The translations under genes and the position numbers were made by a program. The notes under the pieces were generated by a model, which did not search any database, was not told where the DNA came from, and worked only from the letters and a program-made list of their open reading frames with translations. A stretch of 64,000 bases of DNA from the NCBI RefSeq assembly GCF_019343475.1, contig NZ_CP072453.1, positions 2,666,001-2,730,000 on the forward strand, in the 5' to 3' direction. The stretch's first letter is position 1. Every line of letters begins with the position of its first letter. This DNA comes from Providencia sp. R33 (GTDB taxonomy: Bacteria > Pseudomonadota > Gammaproteobacteria > Enterobacterales > Enterobacteriaceae). This document shows positions 25,375 to 33,874 of the stretch, in pieces.

Positions 25375-26100
25375 TTATTCAGCTTCTACTAAGCTTTCTT
25401 CTGCTTGAACAGCCAGATCTTGCGAACGACCTTCACGAACGGTGCTTGCTACAGCGCCCAGATACAGTTTGATTGCACGGATTGCATCGTCGTTACCAGG
25501 GATAATGAAATCAATACCATCTGGATCAGAGTTAGTATCAACGATAGCAAATACTGGGATACCCAGGTTGTTTGCTTCTTTGATAGCAATGTGTTCGTGG
25601 TCTGCATCGATAACGAACAGAGCGTCAGGTAAACCGCCCATATCTTTGATACCGCCTAAGCTGTTTTCTAACTTAACCAGTTCACGAGTACGCATCAGCG
25701 CTTCTTTCTTGGTCAGTTTGTCGAAAGTACCGTCTTGTGATTGAACTTCTAAATCTTTCAGACGTTTGATTGACTGACGAACAGTTTTCCAGTTAGTCAA
25801 CATTCCGCCTAACCAACGGTGGTTAACGAAATATTGGTCACAGCTGTTAGCAGCTTCTTGAACGGCTTCGCTTGCAGCACGCTTAGTACCAACAAACAGA
25901 ATTTTGCCTTTACGAGAAGCAATTTTAGTCAACTCAGCCAGAGCTTCGTTGAACATTGGAACAGTCTTTTCCAGGTTGATGATATGAACTTTGTTACGCG
26001 CGCCGAAAATGAAAGGTTTCATTTTTGGGTTCCAGTAACGAGTCTGGTGACCAAAGTGAACGCCCGCTTGTAACATATCGCGCATGGAAACAGTTGCCAT
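25375..26100 (-). CDS. rpsB: 30S ribosomal protein S2
   Basis: A late-assembling protein of the small ribosomal subunit that binds the head-body hinge of 16S rRNA and needs S1 for its full role. It has 241 residues, as in E. coli. The two S2 signatures are visible: GVHFGHQTRYWNPKM near the start and PDALFVIDADHEHIAIKEA in the second half, together with NHRWLGGMLTNW. AGAGG precedes the ATG. S2 represses its own operon through the leader RNA directly upstream. Confidence 0.99.
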   Translation of the reverse strand: MATVSMRDMLQAGVHFGHQTRYWNPKMKPFIFGARNKVHIINLEKTVPMFNEALAELTKIASRKGKILFVGTKRAASEAVQEAANSCDQYFVNHRWLGGMLTNWKTVRQSIKRLKDLEVQSQDGTFDKLTKKEALMRTRELVKLENSLGGIKDMGGLPDALFVIDADHEHIAIKEANNLGIPVFAIVDTNSDPDGIDFIIPGNDDAIRAIKLYLGAVASTVREGRSQDLAVQAEESLVEAE

Positions 26101-26215
26101 TTAATACCTCTGTATTTAAGTAATTGGGGTTATGCCTCCACGAATCCCATACTACCGACTCTAAAGCTGCGTCTAAACGCATAAGAGCACCCCGGCGTAC
26201 GTGTCGATTCGTGTG
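26101..26215 (-). ncRNA. S2 leader RNA (t44/tff type), autoregulatory 5'UTR of rpsB
   Basis: The 5'UTR of rpsB matches the gammaproteobacterial S2 leader from memory of the E. coli sequence. Conserved blocks are CACACACGAATCGACAC at the 5' end, CCGGGGTGC, and GGAGGCATAACCCCAA just before the start. The distal helix is perfect: CACGAATC (26213-26206) pairs with GATTCGTG (26146-26139). In E. coli, S2 binds this RNA and shuts off rpsB-tsf translation. The 5' end is uncertain by several bases. Confidence 0.85.
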
Positions 26216-26216
26216 T

Positions 26217-26246
26217 GTTATACACAATTGAGTTTAAGTTTCGCAA
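26217..26246 (-). promoter_or_regulatory. rpsB promoter
   Basis: On the minus strand TTGCGA (26246-26241), an 18-bp spacer and TATAAC (26222-26217) make a good sigma-70 promoter directly in front of the S2 leader RNA. Confidence 0.6.
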
Positions 26247-26249
26247 ATC

Positions 26250-26760
26250 CAATTTCCTTTTCAGGAAACCTCATTTTGCTGCCATAAATTGACATTTCAA
26301 TGAAGATGAGAAGAAATAATATGGATTGCCGGCGCGCTTTATACCATAAAACCAACTTAGAAGCCAACTTTTGTTGTTTTTTTAGCTCACAAAAGTGACA
26401 AAAAAACAGATTTTATGGGTCGCATAGCGCCTATCTGATGCAGGATTTGCATCCCATTAATTATAGACCTTTTTTGACGAGATGAAAAAGCCCTATTTTT
26501 ATGATGGGTATTCATTCGCTTAGCGCCAATTTTTTGCAATTTGTGCTGTAAAAAGCTCAAAATGAACAAGGCTCTCTCCCCTGTTCTTCTATCCTAATAG
26601 CAACTTCAACTTTCGAACCTTTCGATAGCAGGTTGGCAGAAAATGCGGTGGCTGTTACCATAAGTATCATTAATGCTAAAAAATGGTCTCAAAAACCCAT
26701 TTTCAACCTCTCATTTTTTAACATGTCATCAATCATTGCTGGCATGAATGGACTGAACTC
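26250..26760. other. Long intergenic region between rpsB and map
   Basis: About 500 bp with no convincing gene. It must hold the map promoter on the plus strand, but no strong match stands out. GATGCA and TGCATC around 26438-26454 form a short hairpin, and CAAC-TTTT-GTTG followed by seven T near 26363-26382 looks like a very weak terminator. Short reading frames here show no family resemblance. In E. coli the rpsB-map interval is also long. Confidence 0.5.
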
Positions 26761-27558
26761 ATGGCTATTATTATCAAAACTGAAGAAGATATTCAGAAAA
26801 TGCGCGTTGCTGGCCGCTTAGCTGCCGAAGTATTAGAAATGATTGCACCGCACGTGGTACCGGGTGTGAGCACAGGTGAACTGGACAGACTTTGCCATCA
26901 ACACATTGTTGACGCACAACAAGCTATCCCAGCTTGCCTGAACTACCATGGTTTCCCAAAATCCGTTTGTATTTCCGTCAATGATGTCATCTGCCACGGT
27001 ATTCCAAGCGATGAAAAAATCCTAAAAGACGGTGATATCGTCAATATCGATGTCACTGTGATTAAAGAAGGCTTCCACGGCGATACTTCCATGATGTTTA
27101 TCGTTGGAAAACCAACAATCCAAGGCGAACGCCTGTGCCAAGTCACTCAAGAAAGCCTATATTTGGCAATCCGCATGGTTAAGCCGGGCATTCGCCTGCG
27201 TACTATCGGTAAAGCTATTCAAGAATTTGTTGAAAAACAAAGCTTTTCTGTAGTTCGTGAGTATTGCGGACACGGCATTGGTGAAGGTTTCCATGAAGAG
27301 CCACAAGTGTTGCACTATGATGCCGATGACAGCGGCGTTGTTCTGCAAAAAGGCATGGCGTTTACCATCGAACCTATGGTCAACACTGGCGACCACCGTA
27401 TTCGTACCATGAAAGATGGTTGGACGGTGAAAACCAAAGACCGCGGCTGGTCTGCGCAATATGAGCACACATTAGTGGTTACAGATAACGGCTGTGAAAT
27501 TCTCACTCTTCGTAAAGAAGAAGAACCTTTTATTTCTGCCGTTTTAGTCAACGAATAA
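26761..27558 (+). CDS. map: Methionine aminopeptidase, type I
   Basis: Removes the initiator methionine from new proteins with a small second residue. It is a cytoplasmic dinuclear metalloenzyme of 265 residues (264 in E. coli). All metal ligands are at the E. coli positions: Asp97 and Asp108 (NIDVTVIKEGFHGDTS), His171 (CGHGIG), Glu204 (FTIEPMV) and Glu235 (QYEHTLVV). It is divergent from rpsB and followed by a terminator, then glnD. The ribosome site is weak (GGA about nine bases before ATG). Confidence 0.98.
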   Translation: MAIIIKTEEDIQKMRVAGRLAAEVLEMIAPHVVPGVSTGELDRLCHQHIVDAQQAIPACLNYHGFPKSVCISVNDVICHGIPSDEKILKDGDIVNIDVTVIKEGFHGDTSMMFIVGKPTIQGERLCQVTQESLYLAIRMVKPGIRLRTIGKAIQEFVEKQSFSVVREYCGHGIGEGFHEEPQVLHYDADDSGVVLQKGMAFTIEPMVNTGDHRIRTMKDGWTVKTKDRGWSAQYEHTLVVTDNGCEILTLRKEEEPFISAVLVNE

Positions 27559-27567
27559 ATTTCCCCA

Positions 27568-27596
27568 AGAACCCTCAATTAAGAGGGTTCTTTCTC
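27568..27596 (+). terminator. Terminator of map
   Basis: AGAACCCTC (27568-27576) and GAGGGTTCT (27583-27591) form a 9-bp stem around AATTAA, followed by TTCTCTGTT. It lies 10 bp past the map stop. Confidence 0.85.
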
Positions 27597-27666
27597 TGTT
27601 CATCTTTCACAAAAAACCGTAAGCTGGTTGTAGTTTCTTTATGGCTATCAAGACGGAAAGATAAAG

Positions 27667-30303
27667 ATGACGGCATCCTCTGCAACGTATCTCGCTCCAA
27701 ACCACTTCACTGCCCACGACCTTGACCTCGCCGCTTTAAGGCAACATGTTGATAATTTTGACTGTTGGCTTGAGGACAGCTTTAATCAAGGTAAAGATGT
27801 GGTTGATTTGATTCACATTCGCAGTGACTACCTTGATGCATTACTGACAAGGTTGTGGCAGGCTTTCGAATTCGATAAACAGACGAATATGTCCCTTGTT
27901 GCTGTCGGGGGTTACGGGCGACATGAGCTCCACCCACTTTCTGATATTGATATCTTAATTCTAAGTAAACACCCCGTTTCCGAGGATATCGCCGCAAAAA
28001 TCGGCCAATTTATCACGTTACTGTGGGATTTACGCTTCGATATTGGGCACAGCGTCCGCTCTCTTGCTGAATGTATCGAAGCCGGAAATGCTGATTTAAC
28101 AACAGCAACCAATTTAATTGAGTCACGGCTTATTTGCGGTGATATCGCCCTTTTCTTGTCACTACAAAAAACCATTTTTAGTGACGATTTTTGGCCGTCA
28201 GCGACCTTTTTTGCCGCAAAAATTGCGGAACAGCAAGAACGCCACCAACGCTATCACAGCACCAGCTATAATTTAGAGCCTGACATTAAAAGTAGCCCTG
28301 GAGGATTGCGAGACATTCATACCTTACTTTGGGTAGGAAGACGCCATTTTGGTGCAACAACCGTCGATGAAATGGTCGGTTTTGGTTTTTTAACTGAAGA
28401 AGAACGCCAAGAGCTGAAAGAATGCCTCACTTTCTTATGGAAAATCCGTTTTGCACTCCACTTAGTGGTAAAACGCCACGATAACCGTTTACTGTTCGAT
28501 CGCCAATTTAGCGTAGCGCGTTTATTAGGCTACGAGGGTGAGAAAAATCAACCTGTAGAGCGCATGATGAAAGACTTTTATCGTGTGACTCGCCGTGTGA
28601 GGGAACTGAATCAAATGCTGTTGCAGCTGTTTGATGAAGCCATTTTAACCCTCAAACCCAACGAAAAGCCGCGATCAATTGATTCACAATTCCAATTACG
28701 TGGCACACTGATTGATGTAATTGATGAAAACCTGTTTATCAACCAGCCCGCCGCTATCTTAAAAATGTTCTACCAAATGGCTCGCTACCCAAACATCACA
28801 GGTATCTATTCCACAACATTGCGCTTACTGCGTTTTGCACGACGAAATTTGATAGTGCCGCTATGTGAAATTCCTGAAGCACGCAAGTTGTTCCTAAAAA
28901 TTCTGCGCCACCCGCGAGCAATTAAAGGCGCATTTGTCCCCATGCACTTGCACAGTGTACTGAGTGCTTATACGCCGCTTTGGAGCAACATTGTTGGGCA
29001 AATGCAGTTTGACTTATTTCACGCTTATACCGTTGACGAGCACACTATCCGAGTCTTACAAAAAATCGACAGTTTTACACTTGAAGAAAGCCGTCGTGAG
29101 CACCCGTTGTGTGTCAGTGTTTATCCTAAACTGCTGCAGCCTGAAATTTTACGCCTTGCAGCTATCTTCCATGATATCGCCAAAGGCCGTTCAGGGGATC
29201 ACTCAGACTTAGGTGCTGATTTTGTATACGACTTTGCGCTCCTGCATGATTTATCAACAAAAGAAGCTGAGCTTGCTGCATGGCTTGTCAAAAACCACTT
29301 ATTGATGTCGGTCACCGCACAACGCCGAGATATTCAAGACCCTGATGTTATCAAGCAATTCGCGGGTGAAGTAAAATCTGTATCTCGACTTAACTATTTG
29401 ATGTGTTTGACCGTTGCAGATATATGTGCCACCAATAGTACCTTGTGGAATAGTTGGAAACAGAGCTTAATCCGCGAGCTATTTTTGTCAACGGAGCACC
29501 AGCTCAACCAAGGCATGCAAAGCACGCCAGATCTGCGAGAACGCATTCGCCATCACCGTAATCAAGCATTATCTCTGCTTCGCCCTCTTGCTATTGATGA
29601 AGAGAAATTGCAAAAACTGTGGTCACGCTGCCATGCCGACTATTTTTTACGTCACACCCCATCACAACTCGCTTGGCATGCAAAAAACCTTTTAAATCAT
29701 GATGTAAGCCAACCGTTAGTGCTGATCAGCACACAACCGAAACACGGTGGAACAGAAATTTTCATTTGGTGCCACGATAAATCGCATTTATTTGCCGCTG
29801 TGGCCAGTGAGCTCGATCGCCGTAATTTAAGTATTCACAGTGCTCAAATATTTACCAACAAAGACAATATGGCGATGGATACGTTTGTGGTACTCGAACC
29901 AAATGGCTCGCCGCTCGCAAAAGACCGCTATGACCACATTCGGAAAATGTTGTTGCTCGCAGTACAGCAACCTGAAATTTCCCTACCGAAACAACGTACA
30001 TTGCCAGCAAAACTACGTCATTTTACTGTTCCCACTAAGGTCAATTTCTTGCACTCCACCAATGAGCGCCGCACCTACATGGAATTATTCGCGTTAGATC
30101 AACCCGGTTTACTGGCACGAATTGGCCATGTTTTTGCACAGTTAGACATTTCTTTGTACGGCGCGAGGATCACCACAATTGGCGAAAAAGTTGAGGATTT
30201 CTTTGTGTTAGCAGATAAAGAACACAAAGCGCTCGATAAAAATATGCAACAAGAGTTATCAGAAAGGTTGACAGAAGCCCTAAAATCGAAGGATAAAATA
30301 TAA
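27667..30303 (+). CDS. glnD: GlnD, bifunctional PII uridylyltransferase and uridylyl-removing enzyme
   Basis: The nitrogen sensor: when glutamine is low it adds UMP to the PII protein (GlnB/GlnK), and removes it when glutamine is high, thereby steering GlnE and NtrB. It has 878 residues (890 in E. coli). Domains in order: a nucleotidyltransferase with GGYGRHELHPLSDIDILIL near residue 80, a helical linker with SSPGGLRDIHTLLW, an HD domain with FHDIAKGRSGDHSDLG near 500 for UMP removal, and two C-terminal ACT domains (about 700-780 and 805-870) that bind glutamine. It is followed by dapD, as in E. coli. Confidence 0.98.
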   Translation: MTASSATYLAPNHFTAHDLDLAALRQHVDNFDCWLEDSFNQGKDVVDLIHIRSDYLDALLTRLWQAFEFDKQTNMSLVAVGGYGRHELHPLSDIDILILSKHPVSEDIAAKIGQFITLLWDLRFDIGHSVRSLAECIEAGNADLTTATNLIESRLICGDIALFLSLQKTIFSDDFWPSATFFAAKIAEQQERHQRYHSTSYNLEPDIKSSPGGLRDIHTLLWVGRRHFGATTVDEMVGFGFLTEEERQELKECLTFLWKIRFALHLVVKRHDNRLLFDRQFSVARLLGYEGEKNQPVERMMKDFYRVTRRVRELNQMLLQLFDEAILTLKPNEKPRSIDSQFQLRGTLIDVIDENLFINQPAAILKMFYQMARYPNITGIYSTTLRLLRFARRNLIVPLCEIPEARKLFLKILRHPRAIKGAFVPMHLHSVLSAYTPLWSNIVGQMQFDLFHAYTVDEHTIRVLQKIDSFTLEESRREHPLCVSVYPKLLQPEILRLAAIFHDIAKGRSGDHSDLGADFVYDFALLHDLSTKEAELAAWLVKNHLLMSVTAQRRDIQDPDVIKQFAGEVKSVSRLNYLMCLTVADICATNSTLWNSWKQSLIRELFLSTEHQLNQGMQSTPDLRERIRHHRNQALSLLRPLAIDEEKLQKLWSRCHADYFLRHTPSQLAWHAKNLLNHDVSQPLVLISTQPKHGGTEIFIWCHDKSHLFAAVASELDRRNLSIHSAQIFTNKDNMAMDTFVVLEPNGSPLAKDRYDHIRKMLLLAVQQPEISLPKQRTLPAKLRHFTVPTKVNFLHSTNERRTYMELFALDQPGLLARIGHVFAQLDISLYGARITTIGEKVEDFFVLADKEHKALDKNMQQELSERLTEALKSKDKI

Positions 30304-30365
30304 CGTTCATCACATTTTTCTGGTGAACGCTCACTTTTATGTTATTCAAGAGGGAAATAATATCA

Positions 30366-31193
30366 ATGCAGCATTTACAAGCGATCATTGAAAACGCATT
30401 TGAAGACCGTGCTAGCATCACACCAAACACGGTTTCAGCACCCGTTAAACAGGCCGTTTTAGACACTATCGCGCTATTAGACAGTGGTAAACTTCGCGTT
30501 GCCGAAAAAATCGCGGGTGTATGGGTTACTCACCAATGGTTAAAAAAGGCCGTCTTACTGTCATTTCGTATCCAAGACAATCAAGTGATTGACGGTGCTG
30601 AAAGTCGTTATTTCGATAAAGTACCAATGAAATTCGCCGATTACGACCAAGCACGCTTCGAAAAAGAAGGTTTTCGCGTTGTACCACCAGCGGCAGTTCG
30701 TAAAGGTGCCTATATCGCCAAAAATAGCGTACTTATGCCATCTTATGTGAACATTGGGGCCTATGTCGATGAAGGGACAATGGTCGATACATGGGCAACT
30801 GTGGGCTCTTGCGCGCAAATCGGTAAAAACGTGCATTTATCTGGCGGTGTCGGTATTGGTGGCGTGTTAGAGCCTTTACAAGCTAACCCAACTATTATCG
30901 AAGATAACTGTTTTATTGGCGCACGCTCTGAGGTTGTTGAAGGTGTGATTGTCGAAGAAGGCTCAGTCATTTCCATGGGCGTTTATCTTGGGCAAAGCAC
31001 CAAAATTTACGACCGTGAAACAGGCGAAGTTTTTTATGGGCGCGTTCCAGCGGGATCTGTCGTTGTGTCGGGTAATTTACCGTCAAAAGATGGCCGCTAC
31101 AGCTTATATTGTGCCGTGATCGTCAAAAAAGTGGATGAAAAAACTCGCGGAAAAGTTGGCATCAATGAATTATTAAGAACTATTGATGAATAA
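30366..31193 (+). CDS. dapD: Tetrahydrodipicolinate N-succinyltransferase
   Basis: Succinylates tetrahydrodipicolinate using succinyl-CoA, a step in the succinylase branch of diaminopimelate and lysine synthesis. It has 275 residues from the ATG at 30366, preceded by GAGGGAA and giving MQHLQAIIENAFEDRA, matching the family. The hexapeptide-repeat left-handed beta helix runs from about residue 105 to 235 (VNIGAYVDEGTMVDTWATVG, CFIGARSEVVEGVIVEEGSV). The C-terminus KTRGKVGINELLRTID is nearly identical to E. coli. The gap after glnD is 62 bp. Confidence 0.98.
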   Translation: MQHLQAIIENAFEDRASITPNTVSAPVKQAVLDTIALLDSGKLRVAEKIAGVWVTHQWLKKAVLLSFRIQDNQVIDGAESRYFDKVPMKFADYDQARFEKEGFRVVPPAAVRKGAYIAKNSVLMPSYVNIGAYVDEGTMVDTWATVGSCAQIGKNVHLSGGVGIGGVLEPLQANPTIIEDNCFIGARSEVVEGVIVEEGSVISMGVYLGQSTKIYDRETGEVFYGRVPAGSVVVSGNLPSKDGRYSLYCAVIVKKVDEKTRGKVGINELLRTIDE

Positions 31194-31605
31194 CTAATTT
31201 TCTAATAGTTTACCCCCTTAACCTTTTACTGCTGTATTTGAATTACTTAGCCGTAATCAGGTAAAACGAAGCTATCCCGAAATGCATACTCTGTATGCAG
31301 CTCGGGTGGCCAAGTTCCCTTATCTTCCCTCATATCGCCTTTCCCTTTTTATCGGTTTATTGCAAAGAGAAGTTGGTCAATTTCAAGAAATCGCGCATAA
31401 TATGTTCGTGGCTTTTGCCGTTTACCATCAATAAAACTGTATTATTTTATTTTTCATTATCATGATGCTATTTACGTAATGGCTTAATGTTATTTATGTC
31501 TTTAGGTCAATAGCACAATAAAAGAGAAATAAACCGGTATTGTTACGGCCTGCTCACACAATTATTTTGTTCACCGACTCTGTCTCTACAGTTAAGCGAG
31601 CTAAC
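31194..31605. other. Intergenic region between dapD and yaeH with a hairpin
   Basis: A gene-free stretch of 412 bp. TGCATAC (31283-31289) and GTATGCA (31293-31299) form a perfect stem with a TCT loop, enclosed after a two-base internal loop by CCCGA (31276-31280) and TCGGG (31302-31306). No U-tract follows, so it is not a standard terminator. The remainder is AT-rich and presumably contains the yaeH promoter. I see no gene. Confidence 0.5.
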
Positions 31606-31986
31606 ATGTACGATAATTTGAAAAGTTTAGGCATTAGTAACCCTCAGGATATTGACCGCTATACCCTGCGCCAAGAAGCAAATAACGATATTTTGAAAAT
31701 CTACTTCCGTAAAGACAAAGGGGAGTTTTTTGCAAAAAGCGTAAAATTTAAATACCCACGCCAGCGTAAAACCATTGCTGATGGGAGTAATAATTTCAAA
31801 GAAATTCACGAAATCAATACTAACCTTCGTTATGCTATTGAAGAGCTTGACCAAATTTGCCAAACAGATAAAACTGATATTGATTTAAAACACAAAATTC
31901 TTGATGACTTACGTCATTTAGAACACGTCGTTTCAAACAAAATTGCAGAAATTGAAGCTGACTTAGAAAAACTGACTCGTAAATAA
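31606..31986 (+). CDS. yaeH: YaeH, DUF3461 family protein
   Basis: A conserved enterobacterial protein of unknown function, 126 residues from the ATG at 31606. This start gives MYDNLKSLGISNPQDIDRY, matching the E. coli N-terminus; the frame is open 22 codons earlier, without support. The middle stretch KDKGEFFAKSVKFKYPRQR and the C-terminal helix IEADLEKLTRK are nearly identical to E. coli YaeH. It is charged and probably cytoplasmic. As in E. coli it neighbours dapD. It faces yqcA convergently across a hairpin. Identity is secure, function unknown. Confidence 0.92.
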   Translation: MYDNLKSLGISNPQDIDRYTLRQEANNDILKIYFRKDKGEFFAKSVKFKYPRQRKTIADGSNNFKEIHEINTNLRYAIEELDQICQTDKTDIDLKHKILDDLRHLEHVVSNKIAEIEADLEKLTRK

Positions 31987-32006
31987 TTTACGTGCCAGAT
32001 AACTCA

Positions 32007-32060
32007 CTGCGCCGTGAAATCACCTGAATTCGTATCGAAAAGGGCTATTTCACGGTGCAG
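32007..32060. terminator. Inverted repeat between convergent yaeH and yqcA
   Basis: CTGCGCCGTGAAAT (32007-32020) and ATTTCACGGTGCAG (32047-32060) pair over 14 bp with one G-U, around a 26-base loop. No long U-tract follows on either side. Its place between convergent genes suggests a two-way transcription barrier, possibly aided by Rho. Confidence 0.55.
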
Positions 32061-32064
32061 GCGC

Positions 32065-32517
32065 TTACAGTAATTCACTCCACGCTTCAACCCATGGTTT
32101 TGCAAACTCTTCGGGGACATCCACTTCTATCGCATCAATAAAAAGTATATCACCAATACGTGTGGCGGATTGCTCTGTTAACACTTCATCAAAGCGTAAT
32201 CCTGCCCCACAAAAGCTTTCATAACTGCTATCGCCCAGCGCAATTAATCCATAACGTAAATCAGGCTGGTAGCCTACAACATCATTGATTTCATTAAAAA
32301 GCGGTGCAATGGAGTCAGGTAAATCACCTTGTCCTGTAGAGGAAGTCACAATCAGCGCAATTTCATTTCCTGAATTATACAATTGCCAATCATTCAGAGT
32401 GGGTTCATCAAAGACAACCACTTCATGCCCTCGTTCCTCTAAAATCTCTTGTGCGATTTCTGCCACAGCTAAAGAATTGCCATAGACAGTGCCTACAAAG
32501 ATGCCGACTTTTGACAT
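32065..32517 (-). CDS. yqcA: YqcA, short-chain flavodoxin (MioC family)
   Basis: A 150-residue FMN-binding electron carrier, full length for the family. The phosphate-binding loop is GTVYGNSLAVAE at residues 9-20. The isoalloxazine-contact loops are TSSTGQGDLPDS and GLIALGDSSYESFCGAG. GAGGGAG precedes the ATG. In E. coli YqcA is a poorly understood flavodoxin encoded next to truC and yqcC, as here. Its physiological partner is not known to me. Confidence 0.93.
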   Translation of the reverse strand: MSKVGIFVGTVYGNSLAVAEIAQEILEERGHEVVVFDEPTLNDWQLYNSGNEIALIVTSSTGQGDLPDSIAPLFNEINDVVGYQPDLRYGLIALGDSSYESFCGAGLRFDEVLTEQSATRIGDILFIDAIEVDVPEEFAKPWVEAWSELL

Positions 32518-32539
32518 AGTGTCTCCCTCTAAATTTAAT

Positions 32540-33298
32540 TTAAACTGATGGATTAATAACTTTTATAGCTAAATTAGCGACTTGCGCTGACCACCCAAAC
32601 TGCTCAGTCAGTGATCTCCATTGTGCATCCCAAGGTGCAATCAGCGATATATTTTCTTCTGTTATAGGATGATTTAAATTTAATTGGCTTGCGTGCAACA
32701 TCAGCCGAGAGACTGCGAAATGTTCAGTAACGCCTCTGTTTTGCCGTAAATCACCATGCTTACTATCCCCAATAATTGGGTGGCGTAAATGAGACATATG
32801 CCGCCTAAGCTGATGTTTTCGCCCAGTTTCTGGCGTTAACTCCACCAAACTAAACCGTGCAGTTTCATAGCGACCGATGGGCACAGGGCATTCTACTGTC
32901 GCAATTGGGCGGCAATGGGTAATACACTCTTGCAGCACAGGTTCCCGAGTAGCATGTTTGTCTGCAATTTTATCTAGCTCTTCCAGCAACGGGTAATCAA
33001 TAGTTTGCTCATCAGTTAGATAGCCCCGCACAATCGCATGGTAGGTTTTCTCTAACTGATGGTTTTCAAACTGTGTAGCAAGCAACCTTGCAACCTCACT
33101 CGATAAAGCAAATAGTAAAATACCCGATGTTGGCCTATCTAGCCGATGAATGGGATAAACATATTGGCCAATTTGGTCGCGCAAAGTTTGCATAACAAAA
33201 ACAGTTTCTTTGCTATCTAACCAACTGCGGTGAACTAACATCCCTGCGGGCTTATTCACCGCAATCATATATTCATCTTGATAAATGATTTCTAACAT
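32540..33298 (-). CDS. truC: tRNA pseudouridine(65) synthase TruC
   Basis: An RluA-family enzyme that makes pseudouridine 65 in several tRNAs. It has 252 residues from the ATG at 33298 (a TTG one codon earlier is possible but has no better ribosome site; GGGTG lies before the ATG). The catalytic Asp54 is in PIHRLDRPTSGILL, and the conserved PETGRKHQLRRHMSHL and HPIIGDSKHGD follow. The start is three bases after the yqcC stop, so the two are translationally coupled. The order yqcC-truC-yqcA matches E. coli. Confidence 0.96.
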   Translation of the reverse strand: MLEIIYQDEYMIAVNKPAGMLVHRSWLDSKETVFVMQTLRDQIGQYVYPIHRLDRPTSGILLFALSSEVARLLATQFENHQLEKTYHAIVRGYLTDEQTIDYPLLEELDKIADKHATREPVLQECITHCRPIATVECPVPIGRYETARFSLVELTPETGRKHQLRRHMSHLRHPIIGDSKHGDLRQNRGVTEHFAVSRLMLHASQLNLNHPITEENISLIAPWDAQWRSLTEQFGWSAQVANLAIKVINPSV

Positions 33299-33301
33299 CA
33301 A

Positions 33302-33637
33302 TCACCCATTTGATTTAGTCGAAAAAACGCTGTCTAGCTCACGTAAATGTTGAATAATAACCACGTATTGCTCTTCTTCGTCATGCTTATAGGCTTCTTC
33401 AAAATACGGTGCGACGGCAAAGTTTGCTGGCAGCGTGCCGCCTTGATCAATAATCGCTTGTAAGCGCGGAATTAAGATCCATTGGAGCCATTCCAACGCT
33501 TCCATCGTATCAATGCAAAATGGCTCGACGCTTTTAAACGCATCCTGTTCAGGTGGGTGCTCACGCCACAATAATTTTAATTTCATTTCTTCTTCGAGAT
33601 GGCGAAGCTTTTCGATAATGCGTTGTTCTGTATTCAT
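33302..33637 (-). CDS. yqcC: YqcC family protein (DUF446)
   Basis: A small cytoplasmic protein of 111 residues of unknown function. The recognised features are WLQWILIPRLQAIIDQGGTLPANFAVAPYFEEAY, split here around residues 49-82, and the helical N-terminus. AAAGGT precedes the ATG. It is first in the yqcC-truC-yqcA set. In E. coli csrB and syd follow it directly; here a VirK/YbjX gene lies between. Confidence 0.92.
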   Translation of the reverse strand: MNTEQRIIEKLRHLEEEMKLKLLWREHPPEQDAFKSVEPFCIDTMEALEWLQWILIPRLQAIIDQGGTLPANFAVAPYFEEAYKHDEEEQYVVIIQHLRELDSVFSTKSNG

Positions 33638-33874
33638 GTTTCAACCTTTTAGCTTTTATGCTGCGAAATATACTGTAATTTGACCAATGATTCTGTCGGA
33701 TAAATGGGGTTGATCTGCTTTATATGCAAGCTTATTTATTTCCATTGCATTTATTTATTCAAAAAAGTGCAATTCAATAAATTTCGTTGATACTTTGTTA
33801 GGGTACATACACATATAATTAAATGTTTTTTAATTTAATTTTAGCGAAATAATTAACAATAAAATGGTTTATCT

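Noticed and set aside
25994..26227. A 77-codon reading frame on the minus strand across the rpsB leader
   Set aside because: It overlaps the S2 leader RNA and the rpsB start; its sequence reflects conserved RNA structure and resembles no protein family.
26363..26382. Rho-independent terminator with a CAAC-TTTT-GTTG stem
   Set aside because: Four base pairs are too few, and no plus-strand gene ends nearby.
26387..26569. Short reading frame between rpsB and map
   Set aside because: No ribosome site of note, no family resemblance, AT-rich composition with many Lys and Ile typical of chance frames.
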